Shown: positions 1 through 8,623 of the stretch, piece after piece | Layout of the letters: each line of letters starts with the position of its first letter | How positions within the stretch are numbered: the stretch's first letter is position 1 | NCBI RefSeq assembly: GCF_900102185.1 | Contig: NZ_LT629690.1 | Span: 1,054,001 to 1,118,000, forward strand | Direction of reading: 5' to 3' | Source: Terriglobus roseus | GTDB taxonomy: Bacteria; Acidobacteriota; Terriglobia; Terriglobales; Acidobacteriaceae | Length of the DNA: 64,000 bases | Notes under the pieces: generated by a model | Seen by the model: the letters and a program-made list of their open reading frames with translations, nothing else | Databases searched by the model: none | What the model was told of the DNA's origin: nothing | Translations under genes and position numbers: made by a program

Positions 1-2
1 AG

Positions 3-854
3 GCTGGATCGAGTTCGCGCATTGAGAACTACCTGGGCTTTCCGGATGGCGTGAGCGGCGATGAGCTGGCGCGTCGTGGATTTGTGCAGGCGCAGCGGTT
101 GGGTGCGGAGTTTCTGACGCAGCGTGTGACCAAGATTCGCGTGGAAGACCAATATCGCTTTGTAACGATGGGCGATGGTCGGGATGTGAGCTGCTCCGCG
201 GTGCTGCTGGCTACCGGTGTGAGCTGGTGCAAGCTGGACGTGCCCGGTGGCGATGAGTTGGTGGGCGCTGGCGTGTACTACGGTGCGGCACAGAGTGAAG
301 CGCAGTCATGCAAGGACGAAGAGGTCTTTGTGGTGGGCGGCGCGAACTCCGCTGGGCAGGCTGCGATGAACTTTGCCCGTTACGCACGCAAGGTGACGAT
401 GCTGGTGCGCGGCAAGGGATTGGCGCAGAGCATGTCGCAGTACCTGATAGACCAGATTGCGGGGACTCCGAACATTACGGTCGAGACGGGAACAGAGATC
501 ACGCGCTTCTGTGGCACGGACCATTTGCAGGGCATTGAATTGCGCACGCCCAATGGCACGGATAATCGCGCGGCGACTTCTGTGTTCATCTTCATTGGCG
601 CTGCACCGAAGACGGAGTGGTTGCCGACGGAAGTGGCACGTGACGATCGTGGTTTTGTATTGGCTGGGCCTGACCTGAAGCGTGTGGGGGTAGATCGCAT
701 GGGGGATCGCAATCCTTATCTGCTGGAGACGAGTGTCCCCGGCATATTTGTGGCGGGTGATGTGCGGCATGGTTCGGTAAAGCGTGCAGCCTCAGCGGTT
801 GGCGAAGGCTCCATTGCAATTCAGTTTGTGCATCAGTATCTGGCGGGGTTCTAA
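3..854 (+). CDS. FAD/NAD(P)-dependent oxidoreductase, thioredoxin-reductase-like (5' end outside window)
   Basis: The frame is open from the first bases of the window, so the N-terminus is missing; 283 residues remain. The visible part has the layout of a low-molecular-weight thioredoxin reductase: a segment ending NYLGFPDGVSG, a second dinucleotide fold around VVGGANSAGQAA (pyridine nucleotide site), and a C-terminal FAD motif GIFVAGDVRHGSVKR. The redox CxxC normally found just before the NAD(P) fold is absent. At that place the sequence reads GVYYGAAQSEAQSC, with one Cys. This matches flavoproteins in which the reductase domain follows an N-terminal cyclic-nucleotide-binding domain; that domain would lie to the left and is not seen. 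The stop is 2 bp before the histidine kinase, so the two are probably co-transcribed. Substrate unknown; a classical thioredoxin reductase role is unlikely without the CxxC. Confidence 0.85.
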   Translation, partial: AGSSSRIENYLGFPDGVSGDELARRGFVQAQRLGAEFLTQRVTKIRVEDQYRFVTMGDGRDVSCSAVLLATGVSWCKLDVPGGDELVGAGVYYGAAQSEAQSCKDEEVFVVGGANSAGQAAMNFARYARKVTMLVRGKGLAQSMSQYLIDQIAGTPNITVETGTEITRFCGTDHLQGIELRTPNGTDNRAATSVFIFIGAAPKTEWLPTEVARDDRGFVLAGPDLKRVGVDRMGDRNPYLLETSVPGIFVAGDVRHGSVKRAASAVGEGSIAIQFVHQYLAGF

Positions 855-856
855 CT

Positions 857-2302
857 ATGGCAACGACAACGGATTGTCTTGCAAACAGTGTCGAGTGGCA
901 ACGCGAAGCTCTCAGTGAGTTGAAGCGCGTGAAGCCGTTTGGTGACGATGTACCGGACGAAGAGTTGGCCTGCCTGGTGGCGGTGGCGCAGGACATGTAT
1001 GTCGCTGCGGGCACAAAGATCGTCGACCAGGCAGACGACCTGCACTACTTCACGATCTTTACTGAGGGCAAGGCCCACGTCTCTCGCAAGGATGAGCAGG
1101 GTAATTACTTCTTCAGCAAGATCATGGAAGCGCCCTCGTTCATGGGTGAAGTGCCACTGCTGACCGGCATGCATTCCAACGTCACCGTCATTGCACAGAC
1201 AGACATTCGTGGACTGCGTTTGGACGAGGAATCGTTCTGGGCCGGTATGTCGCACTGCCCGCACCTGCGCTCTGTGATTCTGGGTGAGCTGCGTATGCGG
1301 CTGATGGGCATGCAGACACAGCAGACTCAGCAAGCAAAGTTGGCCATGCTGGGCACCATGACTGCCGGACTGATGCATGAGTTGAATAACCCCGGCGCTG
1401 CGGCTCGTCGTGCGGCTTCTCAACTCCGCGATAACCTGCGCCACATGCATGAGATTGCGCGCTCGTTCTCAGAGCATGGACACACAGAAGAACAGCGTGC
1501 CTGCCTTACCGCGTTGCAGGAGCGTGCGCTGGCAGTGAAGAAGGACGTTTGCCTTAGCTCGCTGGAGCAGTCGGACGCGGAAGAAGAGATGGGCGAATGG
1601 CTGGAGTCGCACAACATTGCGAAGGCCTGGGACATTGCGCCTGTGATGGTGGCCAGCGGCATCAGTACGCAGGACCTGGATTGCCTTGCGGATGTTTTCC
1701 AGAGCAGCGAGCTTACCGCTCCGCTGGAATGGCTTGAGGCGAGTGCTTCGTCGATGCAGATGGTTACGCTGGTTGAGGAATCAGTGGCTCGGGTTACGGA
1801 GCTGGCGCAGTCTGTGAAGAGCTATGCGCATGAAGGGCAGACCGGTGAGCAGGATGTGGATGTGAACGAAAGCATCCATGCCACGGCTGTGATGATGAAG
1901 CACAAGCTACGCGAGAAGAACATCAGTATCCACAAGGAATTTGGTTCGAAGATGCCGAAGGTGCACTGCGTGTGCAGCGGTCTGAACCAGGTGTGGACCA
2001 ATCTGCTGGATAACGCGATTGATGCTGTGCCGCAGGTGGGTGGGTTGATTACGATCAAGACCGCTCGTGTTGGTGATGAGATTCAGGTCACGATTGGCGA
2101 TAACGGTTCCGGTATCTCCGCGGAAGATCGTGATCGCATCTTCGATCCGTTCTTTACGACGAAAGCAGCGGGTGTGGGAACGGGACTTGGGCTTGGGATT
2201 GTGCGTCGCGTGCTGGAAGGCTATGGCGGCCGCCTGACGCTGGAATCGGAGCCGGGCAAGACGGAGTTCACCGTACATCTTCCGGCTGAAGAGCAGAAGT
2301 AG
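857..2302 (+). CDS. Cytoplasmic sensor histidine kinase with N-terminal cyclic-nucleotide-binding-like domain
   Basis: 481 residues, no membrane segment. Residues about 25-150 look like a Crp/cNMP-binding beta-roll ([18 protein letters not shown], then [10 protein letters not shown]). The phospho-acceptor helix follows with [17 protein letters not shown] and His174. About 200 residues of helical linker separate it from the HATPase domain, which has an N-box [10 protein letters not shown] (from about residue 382), a G1 box DNGSGIS and a G2 box GTGLGLGI. Start ATG lies 2 bp after the upstream flavoprotein stop. No response regulator is next to it. Inference: an intracellular sensor linked to the flavoprotein, perhaps sensing redox state or a nucleotide. 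A Crp-like fold alone does not prove cAMP binding. Confidence 0.88.
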   Translation: MATTTDCLANSVEWQREALSELKRVKPFGDDVPDEELACLVAVAQDMYVAAGTKIVDQADDLHYFTIFTEGKAHVSRKDEQGNYFFSKIMEAPSFMGEVPLLTGMHSNVTVIAQTDIRGLRLDEESFWAGMSHCPHLRSVILGELRMRLMGMQTQQTQQAKLAMLGTMTAGLMHELNNPGAAARRAASQLRDNLRHMHEIARSFSEHGHTEEQRACLTALQERALAVKKDVCLSSLEQSDAEEEMGEWLESHNIAKAWDIAPVMVASGISTQDLDCLADVFQSSELTAPLEWLEASASSMQMVTLVEESVARVTELAQSVKSYAHEGQTGEQDVDVNESIHATAVMMKHKLREKNISIHKEFGSKMPKVHCVCSGLNQVWTNLLDNAIDAVPQVGGLITIKTARVGDEIQVTIGDNGSGISAEDRDRIFDPFFTTKAAGVGTGLGLGIVRRVLEGYGGRLTLESEPGKTEFTVHLPAEEQK

Positions 2303-2322
2303 AGTTTCGGTAAGACATAAGA

Positions 2323-2349
2323 AAAGGGCCTGCATAATGCAGGCCCTTT
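2323..2349. terminator. Bidirectional intrinsic terminator
   Basis: Perfect 12-bp stem AAAGGGCCTGCA / TGCAGGCCCTTT with loop TAA. A-tract on the left and T-tract on the right suit both the histidine kinase (+) and sdhB (-), which converge here. Confidence 0.85.
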
Positions 2350-2368
2350 CTCGTTGCTGATGGAAGTG

Positions 2369-3172
2369 TTAGCGGGTGAAGAAGTCCTTGACCTGCTGGA
2401 TGGCTACGTCGCGGCCCATGTCGCTGATGGCTTCGGTGAGCGGTAGCTGCTTGGGGCAGGCTTGTACGCAGTTCTGGGCGTAGCCACATTCCTGCACACC
2501 GCCGTCGCCTGCCAGGGCGCGGAGGCGGTCTTCCTTGAGCACTGCGCCGGATGGGTCGAGGTTGAAGAGACGGGCCTGTGCGATGGTGGCTGCGCCGACG
2601 AAGTTTGTTGAGTCGTTGAACTGCGGGCAGACTTCCATGCAGATGGTGCAGGAGATGCAGTTGGAGAGCGGGTAACGCTCTTCCTGAATCTGCGGGAACT
2701 GCTTGGGGCCAGCGCCGAGGTCGTAGGTGCCGTCGATGGGAACCCATGCCTTGACGGCCTTCAGGTTCTCAAAGAGAACGCTGCGGTCCACGGCGAGGTC
2801 GCGCACGACGGGGAACTTGCTGAGCGGCGCGAGGGTGATTTCGCCCTTGCCGTTCTCATGCAGCAGCGCGTCCACCAGAGCGGAGCAGGCCATGCGCGCT
2901 TTGCCGTTGATGAGCATGGCGCAGGAACCGCAGATCTCTTCGAGGCAGTTGGAGTCGTAGGCGATGGCGGTGGTGGTGGCGCCCGTCGCATTGATGGGAT
3001 TCGCCGCGATGTCGACCAGCACGCTGGTGATGTTCAGGCCCGAGCGATAGGGAAGCGTGAACTCTTCCGTGTGGGCTGGTGCATCCGGCGACGCCTGCCG
3101 CTTGATGGACACCTTGAAGGTCGAGCCCGTGTAGGGCTTTGGCTTTTCGACATGTGCTGACTTCTTTGCCAT
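2369..3172 (-). CDS. sdhB: Succinate dehydrogenase / fumarate reductase iron-sulfur subunit
   Basis: 267 residues. Carries electrons from the flavoprotein to the membrane cytochrome in respiratory complex II. Cysteine sets are complete: [2Fe-2S] C76, C81, C84, C96 (CLEEICGSCAMLINGKARMAC region); [4Fe-4S] C172, C175, C178 and C182; [3Fe-4S] C229, C235, C239 (CGYAQNCVQACP). Last gene of the sdhC-sdhA-orf-sdhB cluster, 75 bp after the small membrane ORF. Start ATG has an AGAGGA just upstream. Length and motifs fit the menaquinone-type SdhB/FrdB of non-proteobacterial lineages; direction of catalysis cannot be read from sequence. Confidence 0.96.
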   Translation of the reverse strand: MAKKSAHVEKPKPYTGSTFKVSIKRQASPDAPAHTEEFTLPYRSGLNITSVLVDIAANPINATGATTTAIAYDSNCLEEICGSCAMLINGKARMACSALVDALLHENGKGEITLAPLSKFPVVRDLAVDRSVLFENLKAVKAWVPIDGTYDLGAGPKQFPQIQEERYPLSNCISCTICMEVCPQFNDSTNFVGAATIAQARLFNLDPSGAVLKEDRLRALAGDGGVQECGYAQNCVQACPKQLPLTEAISDMGRDVAIQQVKDFFTR

Positions 3173-3247
3173 GTTTCCTCTCGCTCCCGGACCTTGTGGC
3201 TCGGTGTCGTGCTTGTGTTGCTCAACCCTGGTTGCCCCGGGTTGTTG

Positions 3248-3454
3248 TTACTCGGACCCTTGGTCCGTTTCATCCTTGTTCGCCCGATATTCCCGGGCTT
3301 CGACATTGCCATCCGATGTGGTGACCGGATGCAATCCCTTGTCACGTATTGCCTGTCGCCTGCCGTCGATCCACTCGCCGAGGAAGAGAAAACCTCCGTA
3401 AGCGACGGCTGCGATGATTGCTGCTACTACCGCGAAGATGAAGTAACGGTTCAT
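3248..3454 (-). CDS. Small single-span membrane protein inside the sdh cluster
   Basis: 68 residues. One N-terminal membrane helix (about residues 4-26, FIFAVVAAIIAAVAYGGFLF) followed by a charged, hydrophilic tail with many D, E, K and R. It begins 16 bp after the sdhA stop and ends 75 bp before sdhB, on the same strand, so it is almost certainly in the operon. A GGAG touches the ATG directly, which is closer than usual and suggests coupling to sdhA. Not recognised as a known Sdh anchor: SdhC here already looks complete. It could be an accessory or assembly subunit, but that is inference. Confidence 0.65.
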   Translation of the reverse strand: MNRYFIFAVVAAIIAAVAYGGFLFLGEWIDGRRQAIRDKGLHPVTTSDGNVEAREYRANKDETDQGSE

Positions 3455-3470
3455 CTCCAGTTGGATGCCT

Positions 3471-5249
3471 CTAGGAACTGGTGTAGACGCGTGGGCGTGG
3501 TTTGATCCACTGCGTGTCGACTTCTTCGTAGGTGATGACCGGTGCGTCTGACTTTGCGTCGTATGCGGCCATGGTGGACTTCAGGAACTGTTCGTCGTTG
3601 CGGTCCGGGAAGTCCGGCTTGTAGTGTGCGCCGCGGCTTTCGTCGCGCTTCTCTGCGCCCTGTACGATGACGCGTGCGAGTTGCAGCATGTTGTAGAGCT
3701 GACGGGAGAAGGCGAACGATGTGTTGGCCCACTGGCTCTTGTCCGTCAGATTGATGTTGCGGTAGCGCTCGAGCAGTTCCACGATCTTGGCGTCCGCTTC
3801 CTTCAGGCCCGCGTTGTAACGGACGATGGTGGCGTGACGCGTCATGGTGTCGCCGAGTTCGCGCCACAGCTTGAAGGGATTTTCCGTGCCCTGGTTCTGC
3901 AGAAGGATGTTGTTGTACTCCATCTGACGAACCTTTTCGGCTGCGTGGCCGCCGTCGCCGGTCTGCGCGGGCAGGTTCTTCGCGTAGGTCATGGCCTGCG
4001 GGCCGGCAACGAAGCCACCGTAGATGCAGGAAAGCAGCGAGTTCGCACCGAGGCGGTTTGCGCCGTGGATGGAGTAGTCTGCTTCACCTGCGGCGAAGAT
4101 GCCGGGGATGTTGGTCTGCTGGTTGAAGTCGACCCAGAGGCCGCCCATGGTGTAGTGGACGCCGGGGAAGATCTTCATGGGAACTTCGTGCGGGTCTTCG
4201 CCGACGAACTTCTCGTAGATTTCGAGGATGCCTTCGATCTTCTTTTCGAGCGTGGCGCGGTCGATGTGCGAGACGTCGAGGTAGACCATCGGCTGGCCGT
4301 CGATGCCCAGGTCCTGCTCGTAGACAATCTTGTGAATCTCGCGGGTGGCGATGTCACGCGGGACCAGGTTGCCGTATTTCGGATACTTCTCTTCGAGGAA
4401 GTAGTAGCGATCGGCCTCGGGGATGGTCTTGGCAGGGCGTGGGTCGCCCTTCTTGCGCGGTACCCAGACGCGGCCACCTTCGCCGCGTGCTGATTCCGAC
4501 ATGAGGCGCAGCTTATCTTCACCGGGGATGGCGGTGGGGTGCACCTGGATGAACTCGCCGTTGGAGTAATACGCGCCCTGCTGATACAGCGCGGACTGCG
4601 CGGAGCCGGTGCAGACGACGGAGTTGGTGGACTTGCCGAAGATGGCTCCGTTGCCGCCGGTGCAGATGATGATGGCGTCGGCGGGGAAGGTGCGGACTTC
4701 CATGGTGCGCAGGTCCATGGCGCAGATGCCGCGGCATACGCCGGTGCTGTCGATGACTGCGGAGAGGAATTCCCAGCCTTCGTACTTGGTGACCTTGCCT
4801 TCGGACTCGTAGCGGCGCACCTGTTCGTCCAGCGCGTAGAGAAGCTGCTGGCCGGTGGTGGCTCCGGCGAATGCGGTGCGGTGATAGAGAGTGCCGCCGA
4901 AGCGACGGAAGTCGAGCAGACCCTCAGGCGTGCGATTGAACGGGACACCCATGCGGTCGAGCAGGTCGATGATGGCGGGACCCTGCGCCGTCATGTTCTT
5001 TACGGGCGTCTGGTTGGCGAGGAAGTCGCCGCCGTAGACGGTGTCGTCAAAGTGCTTGTCGACGTTGTCGCCTTCGCCCTTGAGGTTCTTGGCAGCGTTG
5101 ATGCCGCCCTGCGCGCAGACGGAGTGCGAGCGCTTGACCGGGACGATGGAGAAGAGGTCGACCTTGCCGCCGGCTTCGGCGATCTTCATGACCGCGGAGA
5201 GTCCGGCTAGACCGCCGCCTACGACGATGATGCGTGGTGTTGTTGCCAT
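3471..5249 (-). CDS. sdhA: Succinate dehydrogenase / fumarate reductase flavoprotein subunit
   Basis: 592 residues. Binds FAD covalently and oxidises succinate to fumarate at the cytoplasmic face. FAD fold at the N-terminus (VVGGGLAGLSAVMKIAEAG); HSVCAQGGINAA is the segment that carries the flavin-linking His; QVHPTAIPG and RLGANSLL are family active-site and FAD-binding motifs near the catalytic arginines. Full length for the family. Shine-Dalgarno GAGGGA lies 8 bp before the ATG. Sits 76 bp after sdhC. Confidence 0.97.
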   Translation of the reverse strand: MATTPRIIVVGGGLAGLSAVMKIAEAGGKVDLFSIVPVKRSHSVCAQGGINAAKNLKGEGDNVDKHFDDTVYGGDFLANQTPVKNMTAQGPAIIDLLDRMGVPFNRTPEGLLDFRRFGGTLYHRTAFAGATTGQQLLYALDEQVRRYESEGKVTKYEGWEFLSAVIDSTGVCRGICAMDLRTMEVRTFPADAIIICTGGNGAIFGKSTNSVVCTGSAQSALYQQGAYYSNGEFIQVHPTAIPGEDKLRLMSESARGEGGRVWVPRKKGDPRPAKTIPEADRYYFLEEKYPKYGNLVPRDIATREIHKIVYEQDLGIDGQPMVYLDVSHIDRATLEKKIEGILEIYEKFVGEDPHEVPMKIFPGVHYTMGGLWVDFNQQTNIPGIFAAGEADYSIHGANRLGANSLLSCIYGGFVAGPQAMTYAKNLPAQTGDGGHAAEKVRQMEYNNILLQNQGTENPFKLWRELGDTMTRHATIVRYNAGLKEADAKIVELLERYRNINLTDKSQWANTSFAFSRQLYNMLQLARVIVQGAEKRDESRGAHYKPDFPDRNDEQFLKSTMAAYDAKSDAPVITYEEVDTQWIKPRPRVYTSS

Positions 5250-5325
5250 TCGCGCATTCCCTCAGGGGCGAAAGCCCCGTCGTTCTTAGTACTCATCGGC
5301 TCGACAGATGTCGGGCCATATCTAA

Positions 5326-6177
5326 TTACTGCTGTGGCTGCGGCGCGTACTGCTGCGGCACCGCGCTCTGCGGGATTGGCTGACCGTTGCTGTCGTACTG
5401 CTGCACGGTCGGAACCTGATACGTGGGCACTACTGCTGGTGCTGAGTCGTCTGCCGGGGCGGGGATCACTTCCACTGCCGGAACCATAGGCGCTGACACG
5501 ATGGCAGCGATGCTCCACAGACCGAGACCGCAGAGGATGACTCCGAATGCGGTGGTGGCATAGCCGAGCTTGCGGCGTGCGTCGTCGCCGGGGGTGATGC
5601 CCCACTTGGCGCAGAAGAGCCAGATGCCGTACGAGAAGTGGAAGCAGGTGGCGACCATGCCGATGACGTAAACCGCAACCATCCACGGGTTGGAAAGTTC
5701 GTACTGCACCTTCCAGTACGCGAGGCCCGGATGTTCCGGCAGGCTGACGCCGGAGAAGCGCTGGAACCAAAGATGCTGAATGATGTAGAGCAGGGCAATG
5801 ATGCCCGAGACGCGCTGCATCACGTACATCCAGTTGCCGGCCAACGGATAGACGTTCACGTTGGAGCGTCCGCGGACGGCGATGAAAACGCCGTAGCCCG
5901 CGTGGAAGAGCAACGGAATAAAGATGAAGGCCCACTCCAGCACGCGCACGAGCGGCAGGCTGTTAAGGAAGAGAACCTGTTTGGCGTAGGCGACGGGGCC
6001 GTGCACGATCTCAAGGTTCGAGATGATGTGCTCGATCAGGAACGCGCCAATGGGGACGATGCCGGTGAGCGAGTGGAGTTTGCGCAGCAGGAACGAGTGT
6101 CCCTGGCCGGCGCGCAGCGGCTTCACGCCCTTGCGGTGTGCGTTATCGGGTGGTGCTACCCCTGCGACTGAGCCCAT
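5326..6177 (-). CDS. sdhC: Succinate dehydrogenase cytochrome b subunit, b558 type, with extended C-terminal tail
   Basis: 283 residues. Five hydrophobic helices between about residues 38 and 235, with histidines H35, H50, H92, H135 and H180 placed as in single-polypeptide diheme cytochrome b subunits of complex II. This explains why no sdhD is present. First gene of the operon. After the last helix there is a Pro/Gln/Val-rich low-complexity tail of about 50 residues (PAPADDSAPAVVPTYQVP onward) not needed for the fold. No strong Shine-Dalgarno is visible; the start was chosen as the first ATG that keeps the conserved amphipathic N-terminus. Confidence 0.93.
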   Translation of the reverse strand: MGSVAGVAPPDNAHRKGVKPLRAGQGHSFLLRKLHSLTGIVPIGAFLIEHIISNLEIVHGPVAYAKQVLFLNSLPLVRVLEWAFIFIPLLFHAGYGVFIAVRGRSNVNVYPLAGNWMYVMQRVSGIIALLYIIQHLWFQRFSGVSLPEHPGLAYWKVQYELSNPWMVAVYVIGMVATCFHFSYGIWLFCAKWGITPGDDARRKLGYATTAFGVILCGLGLWSIAAIVSAPMVPAVEVIPAPADDSAPAVVPTYQVPTVQQYDSNGQPIPQSAVPQQYAPQPQQ

Positions 6178-6379
6178 GTTCTTGCGCTACCTGCTTCCGT
6201 ACAGATATTGCTTCCGCGCATGAGGAAACGGCCTCACTGCGGAAGAAAGGCACGCACAGTATCCGGCGTATGGAAAACACCCGTCAATGATGTGGTCGAA
6301 GCGGTGTTCGGTTATCGAATGAATCGGGCGGTAACCGAAATGAGACTTATTTGGTCGCTATTCATGCGGATACGAGAGA

Positions 6380-6988
6380 TCAGCAGGCTCGCCACTGTCG
6401 TAAGAGAGAGCGGAGGGCGCGTCCGCGATGGCTTACGCGGAGGCGATCTTCGTCGCTGGCTTCTGCCATGGTGCCGTTGAGTTCCGGTGCGCAGAAGTAA
6501 GGATCGTAGCCGAAGCCGCGTTCACCTTGTGGTGCGGTGAGGATCTGGCCTTCGAGTTTGCCGAAGGCTACGGTTTCTACTTTGCCGTCGGTTGCGAGAG
6601 CGAGAGCGCAACGGTAGCGGCCGGTGCGGTTGGTCGCGTCTTTCAGGTTGTGCAGTAGCGCGGCGTTGTTGTCTGCGTCGATGCTGTTGCCTGTGGAGGG
6701 GAAGTTGAGGTCGGCTGCGTACCGTGCGGAGCGGACGCCGGGGAGGCCGTTGAGTGCATCGACTTCGAGACCAGAGTCGTCTGCGATGACCCAGTGACCG
6801 GGCGCGAACTTTGAGTAGTACGCAGCCTTGATGCGGGCGTTGCCTTCGAAGGTGGGTTCGTCTTCCGGTGGCGCGGGGATGTCTGCGAGGCCGGGTAGAG
6901 GTTGAATGTCGAAGCCTGGTGTGTCGGTTGCGGCGGTGCGGAAGTCGCGAAGCTTGCCTGCGTTGGATGTGGCTACATACAGAATCAT
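6380..6988 (-). CDS. rdgB: Non-canonical purine NTP pyrophosphatase (RdgB/HAM1 family)
   Basis: 202 residues from the chosen start. Hydrolyses dITP, XTP and similar damaged nucleotides to monophosphates, keeping them out of DNA and RNA. Family motifs are seen: VATSNAGKLRDF at the N-terminus, VIADDSGLEVDALNG (metal and catalytic Asp), GVRSARYA, and C-terminal SHRGRALRSL. The frame is open for 27 further residues upstream, but homologs begin at the MILYVATSN methionine, so I place the start at 6988. Monocistronic, divergent from the inositol phosphate synthase gene. Confidence 0.94.
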   Translation of the reverse strand: MILYVATSNAGKLRDFRTAATDTPGFDIQPLPGLADIPAPPEDEPTFEGNARIKAAYYSKFAPGHWVIADDSGLEVDALNGLPGVRSARYAADLNFPSTGNSIDADNNAALLHNLKDATNRTGRYRCALALATDGKVETVAFGKLEGQILTAPQGERGFGYDPYFCAPELNGTMAEASDEDRLRVSHRGRALRSLLRQWRAC

Positions 6989-7082
6989 GAGTTGTGCTGC
7001 CGTCCGGTTAGGAAACTTACTTGATCTTCTCATGTGGGTTTTCGCTGGCTTGCGCAAAAGAAATTTCAAGAAAATGAGACAC

Positions 7083-7111
7083 CGATAACTTAACGGGACG
7101 TTATCGATAAC
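7083..7111. promoter_or_regulatory. Candidate operator: repeated CGATAAC / GTTATCG palindromes
   Basis: CGATAAC (7083-7089), GTTATCG (7100-7106) and overlapping CGATAAC (7105-7111) give a perfect 12-bp palindrome GTTATCGATAAC at 7100-7111 plus an outer inverted repeat. It lies between divergent rdgB and ino1. The form with a central CG resembles LacI-family operators (for example E. coli GntR sites). Which gene it controls is not known. Confidence 0.45.
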
Positions 7112-7232
7112 CCTTGTGTTTATTGAATGAAATCAAGCTGCTGCGATGTTGCGCAATCGGGAGAGATGCTTCAGGTTGGTGTTGAAGGCAACGTGGTTTG
7201 GCGCGTTGCCCATGAGCATTGAGGAGAAGCAG

Positions 7233-8570
7233 ATGGAGCAGGCAGCAACGCAGCCGAAGGCAACGGATATTGCACCCGCGAAGGGAAAACTGGGCGTGAT
7301 GATGCCGGGTATGGGCGCGGTGGCCACCACGATGATCGCCGGTGTGGAAGCTGTGCGGCGCGGCATGGCGAAGCCCGTGGGATCGATGGCGGAGATGGGC
7401 ACGATTCGGCTGGGGAAGCGCACGGAAGATCATTCGCCACTGATCAAGGACTTTGTTCCGTTGGCGAAGTTGGATGATCTTGTGTTCACGGGATGGGATA
7501 TCTTCGGCGGCAACCTGTTCGATGCTGCGAAGACTGCGTCGGTGTTGGACCGCGATCAGTTGGAGGAGATGCGTCCGTTTCTTGAGGGCATTGAACCGAT
7601 GCCTGCGGCGTTTGATCAGCGCTATGTGAAGCGGTTGGATCCGAAGAAGATCAAGACGGGAAAGAACAAGTGCGATCTTGCGAATCAGATCCGCAATGAC
7701 ATTGCAGAGTTCAAGAGCAAGACCGATCGACAGGTGATGATCTGGACTGGATCGACCGAAATCTTTCTCAAGGAGAAGGCAGTCCATCAGACACTGGCTG
7801 CGTTTGAAAAGGGATTGGTGGAAGACGACGAGGACATTGCGCCGTCGATGCTGTATGCGTGGGCGTGTTTGAAGGAAGGTGTGCCGTTCATTAACGGTGC
7901 GCCGAACCTGACGTGTGATATCCCTGCGTTGCGTGAGTTGTCGAAGCAGGCTGGCGCGCCGATTGCCGGTAAGGATTTCAAGACAGGGCAGACGTTTATG
8001 AAGACGGTGCTGGCGCCTGCATTGAAGGTTCGTTACCTGGGATTGAATGGATGGTATTCGACGAACATTCTGGGCAATCGTGATGGTGAAGTGCTGGATG
8101 ATCCAGACAACTTCAAGACGAAGGAAGAGTCGAAGCTGGGCGTGTTGGAATACATTCTGCAGCCGGATAAACATCCCGACTTATATGGCGATATCTTCCA
8201 CAAGGTGAGGATTAATTACTATCCTCCGCGCGGCGATAACAAGGAAGGTTGGGACAACATCGACATCTTTGGATGGATGGGATATCCCATGCAGTTGAAG
8301 GTGGACTTCCTGTGCCGCGATTCGATTCTTGCTGCGCCGCTCGCGTTGGATCTTTGTTTGTTTATGGATCTGGCTGCGCGTACGCCGAGTCTGAAGCATC
8401 TTGGGATTCAGGAATGGTTGAGCTTTTACTTCAAGGCTCCGGATGCTGCTCCTGGCATTCATCCTGAGCATGATCTGTTCATTCAGAGCATGAAGCTGAA
8501 GAACACGCTACGCCACGTTATGGGCGAAGACCTGATCACGCATCTTGGGCTGGAGTATTACTCGGAATAA
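7233..8570 (+). CDS. ino1: Inositol-3-phosphate synthase (myo-inositol-1-phosphate synthase)
   Basis: 445 residues from the chosen start. Converts glucose 6-phosphate to inositol 3-phosphate with NAD, the first step to inositol lipids and other inositol compounds. Recognised by GVMMPGMGAVATTMIAGVEA (dinucleotide fold), the DRQVMIWTGSTE region, LTCDIPALRELSKQAGAPIAG, the LGLNGWYSTNILGNRDGEVL block (counterpart of the NxxGNxDG family motif) and the K-rich DDPDNFKTKEESK that follows. The open frame reaches 7146, and an ATG at 7212 is possible, but only the ATG at 7233 has a good Shine-Dalgarno (GGAG, 6 bp spacing). Monocistronic or with the small membrane ORF that follows. Confidence 0.9.
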   Translation: MEQAATQPKATDIAPAKGKLGVMMPGMGAVATTMIAGVEAVRRGMAKPVGSMAEMGTIRLGKRTEDHSPLIKDFVPLAKLDDLVFTGWDIFGGNLFDAAKTASVLDRDQLEEMRPFLEGIEPMPAAFDQRYVKRLDPKKIKTGKNKCDLANQIRNDIAEFKSKTDRQVMIWTGSTEIFLKEKAVHQTLAAFEKGLVEDDEDIAPSMLYAWACLKEGVPFINGAPNLTCDIPALRELSKQAGAPIAGKDFKTGQTFMKTVLAPALKVRYLGLNGWYSTNILGNRDGEVLDDPDNFKTKEESKLGVLEYILQPDKHPDLYGDIFHKVRINYYPPRGDNKEGWDNIDIFGWMGYPMQLKVDFLCRDSILAAPLALDLCLFMDLAARTPSLKHLGIQEWLSFYFKAPDAAPGIHPEHDLFIQSMKLKNTLRHVMGEDLITHLGLEYYSE

Positions 8571-8623
8571 GTGCGTCGATACTTCTCACACCAGCGGCGT
8601 AACATCTCAGTGGAGAGTGAGCG

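Noticed and set aside
3624-4493. Long open frame opposite sdhA (289 codons, plus strand)
   Set aside because: Shadow of the high-GC sdhA gene; valine/aspartate-rich translation with no family features.
7101-8174. 357-codon frame opposite the inositol phosphate synthase gene
   Set aside because: Translation is rich in R, H, L and Q as expected of an antisense shadow, and the sense gene is unmistakable.
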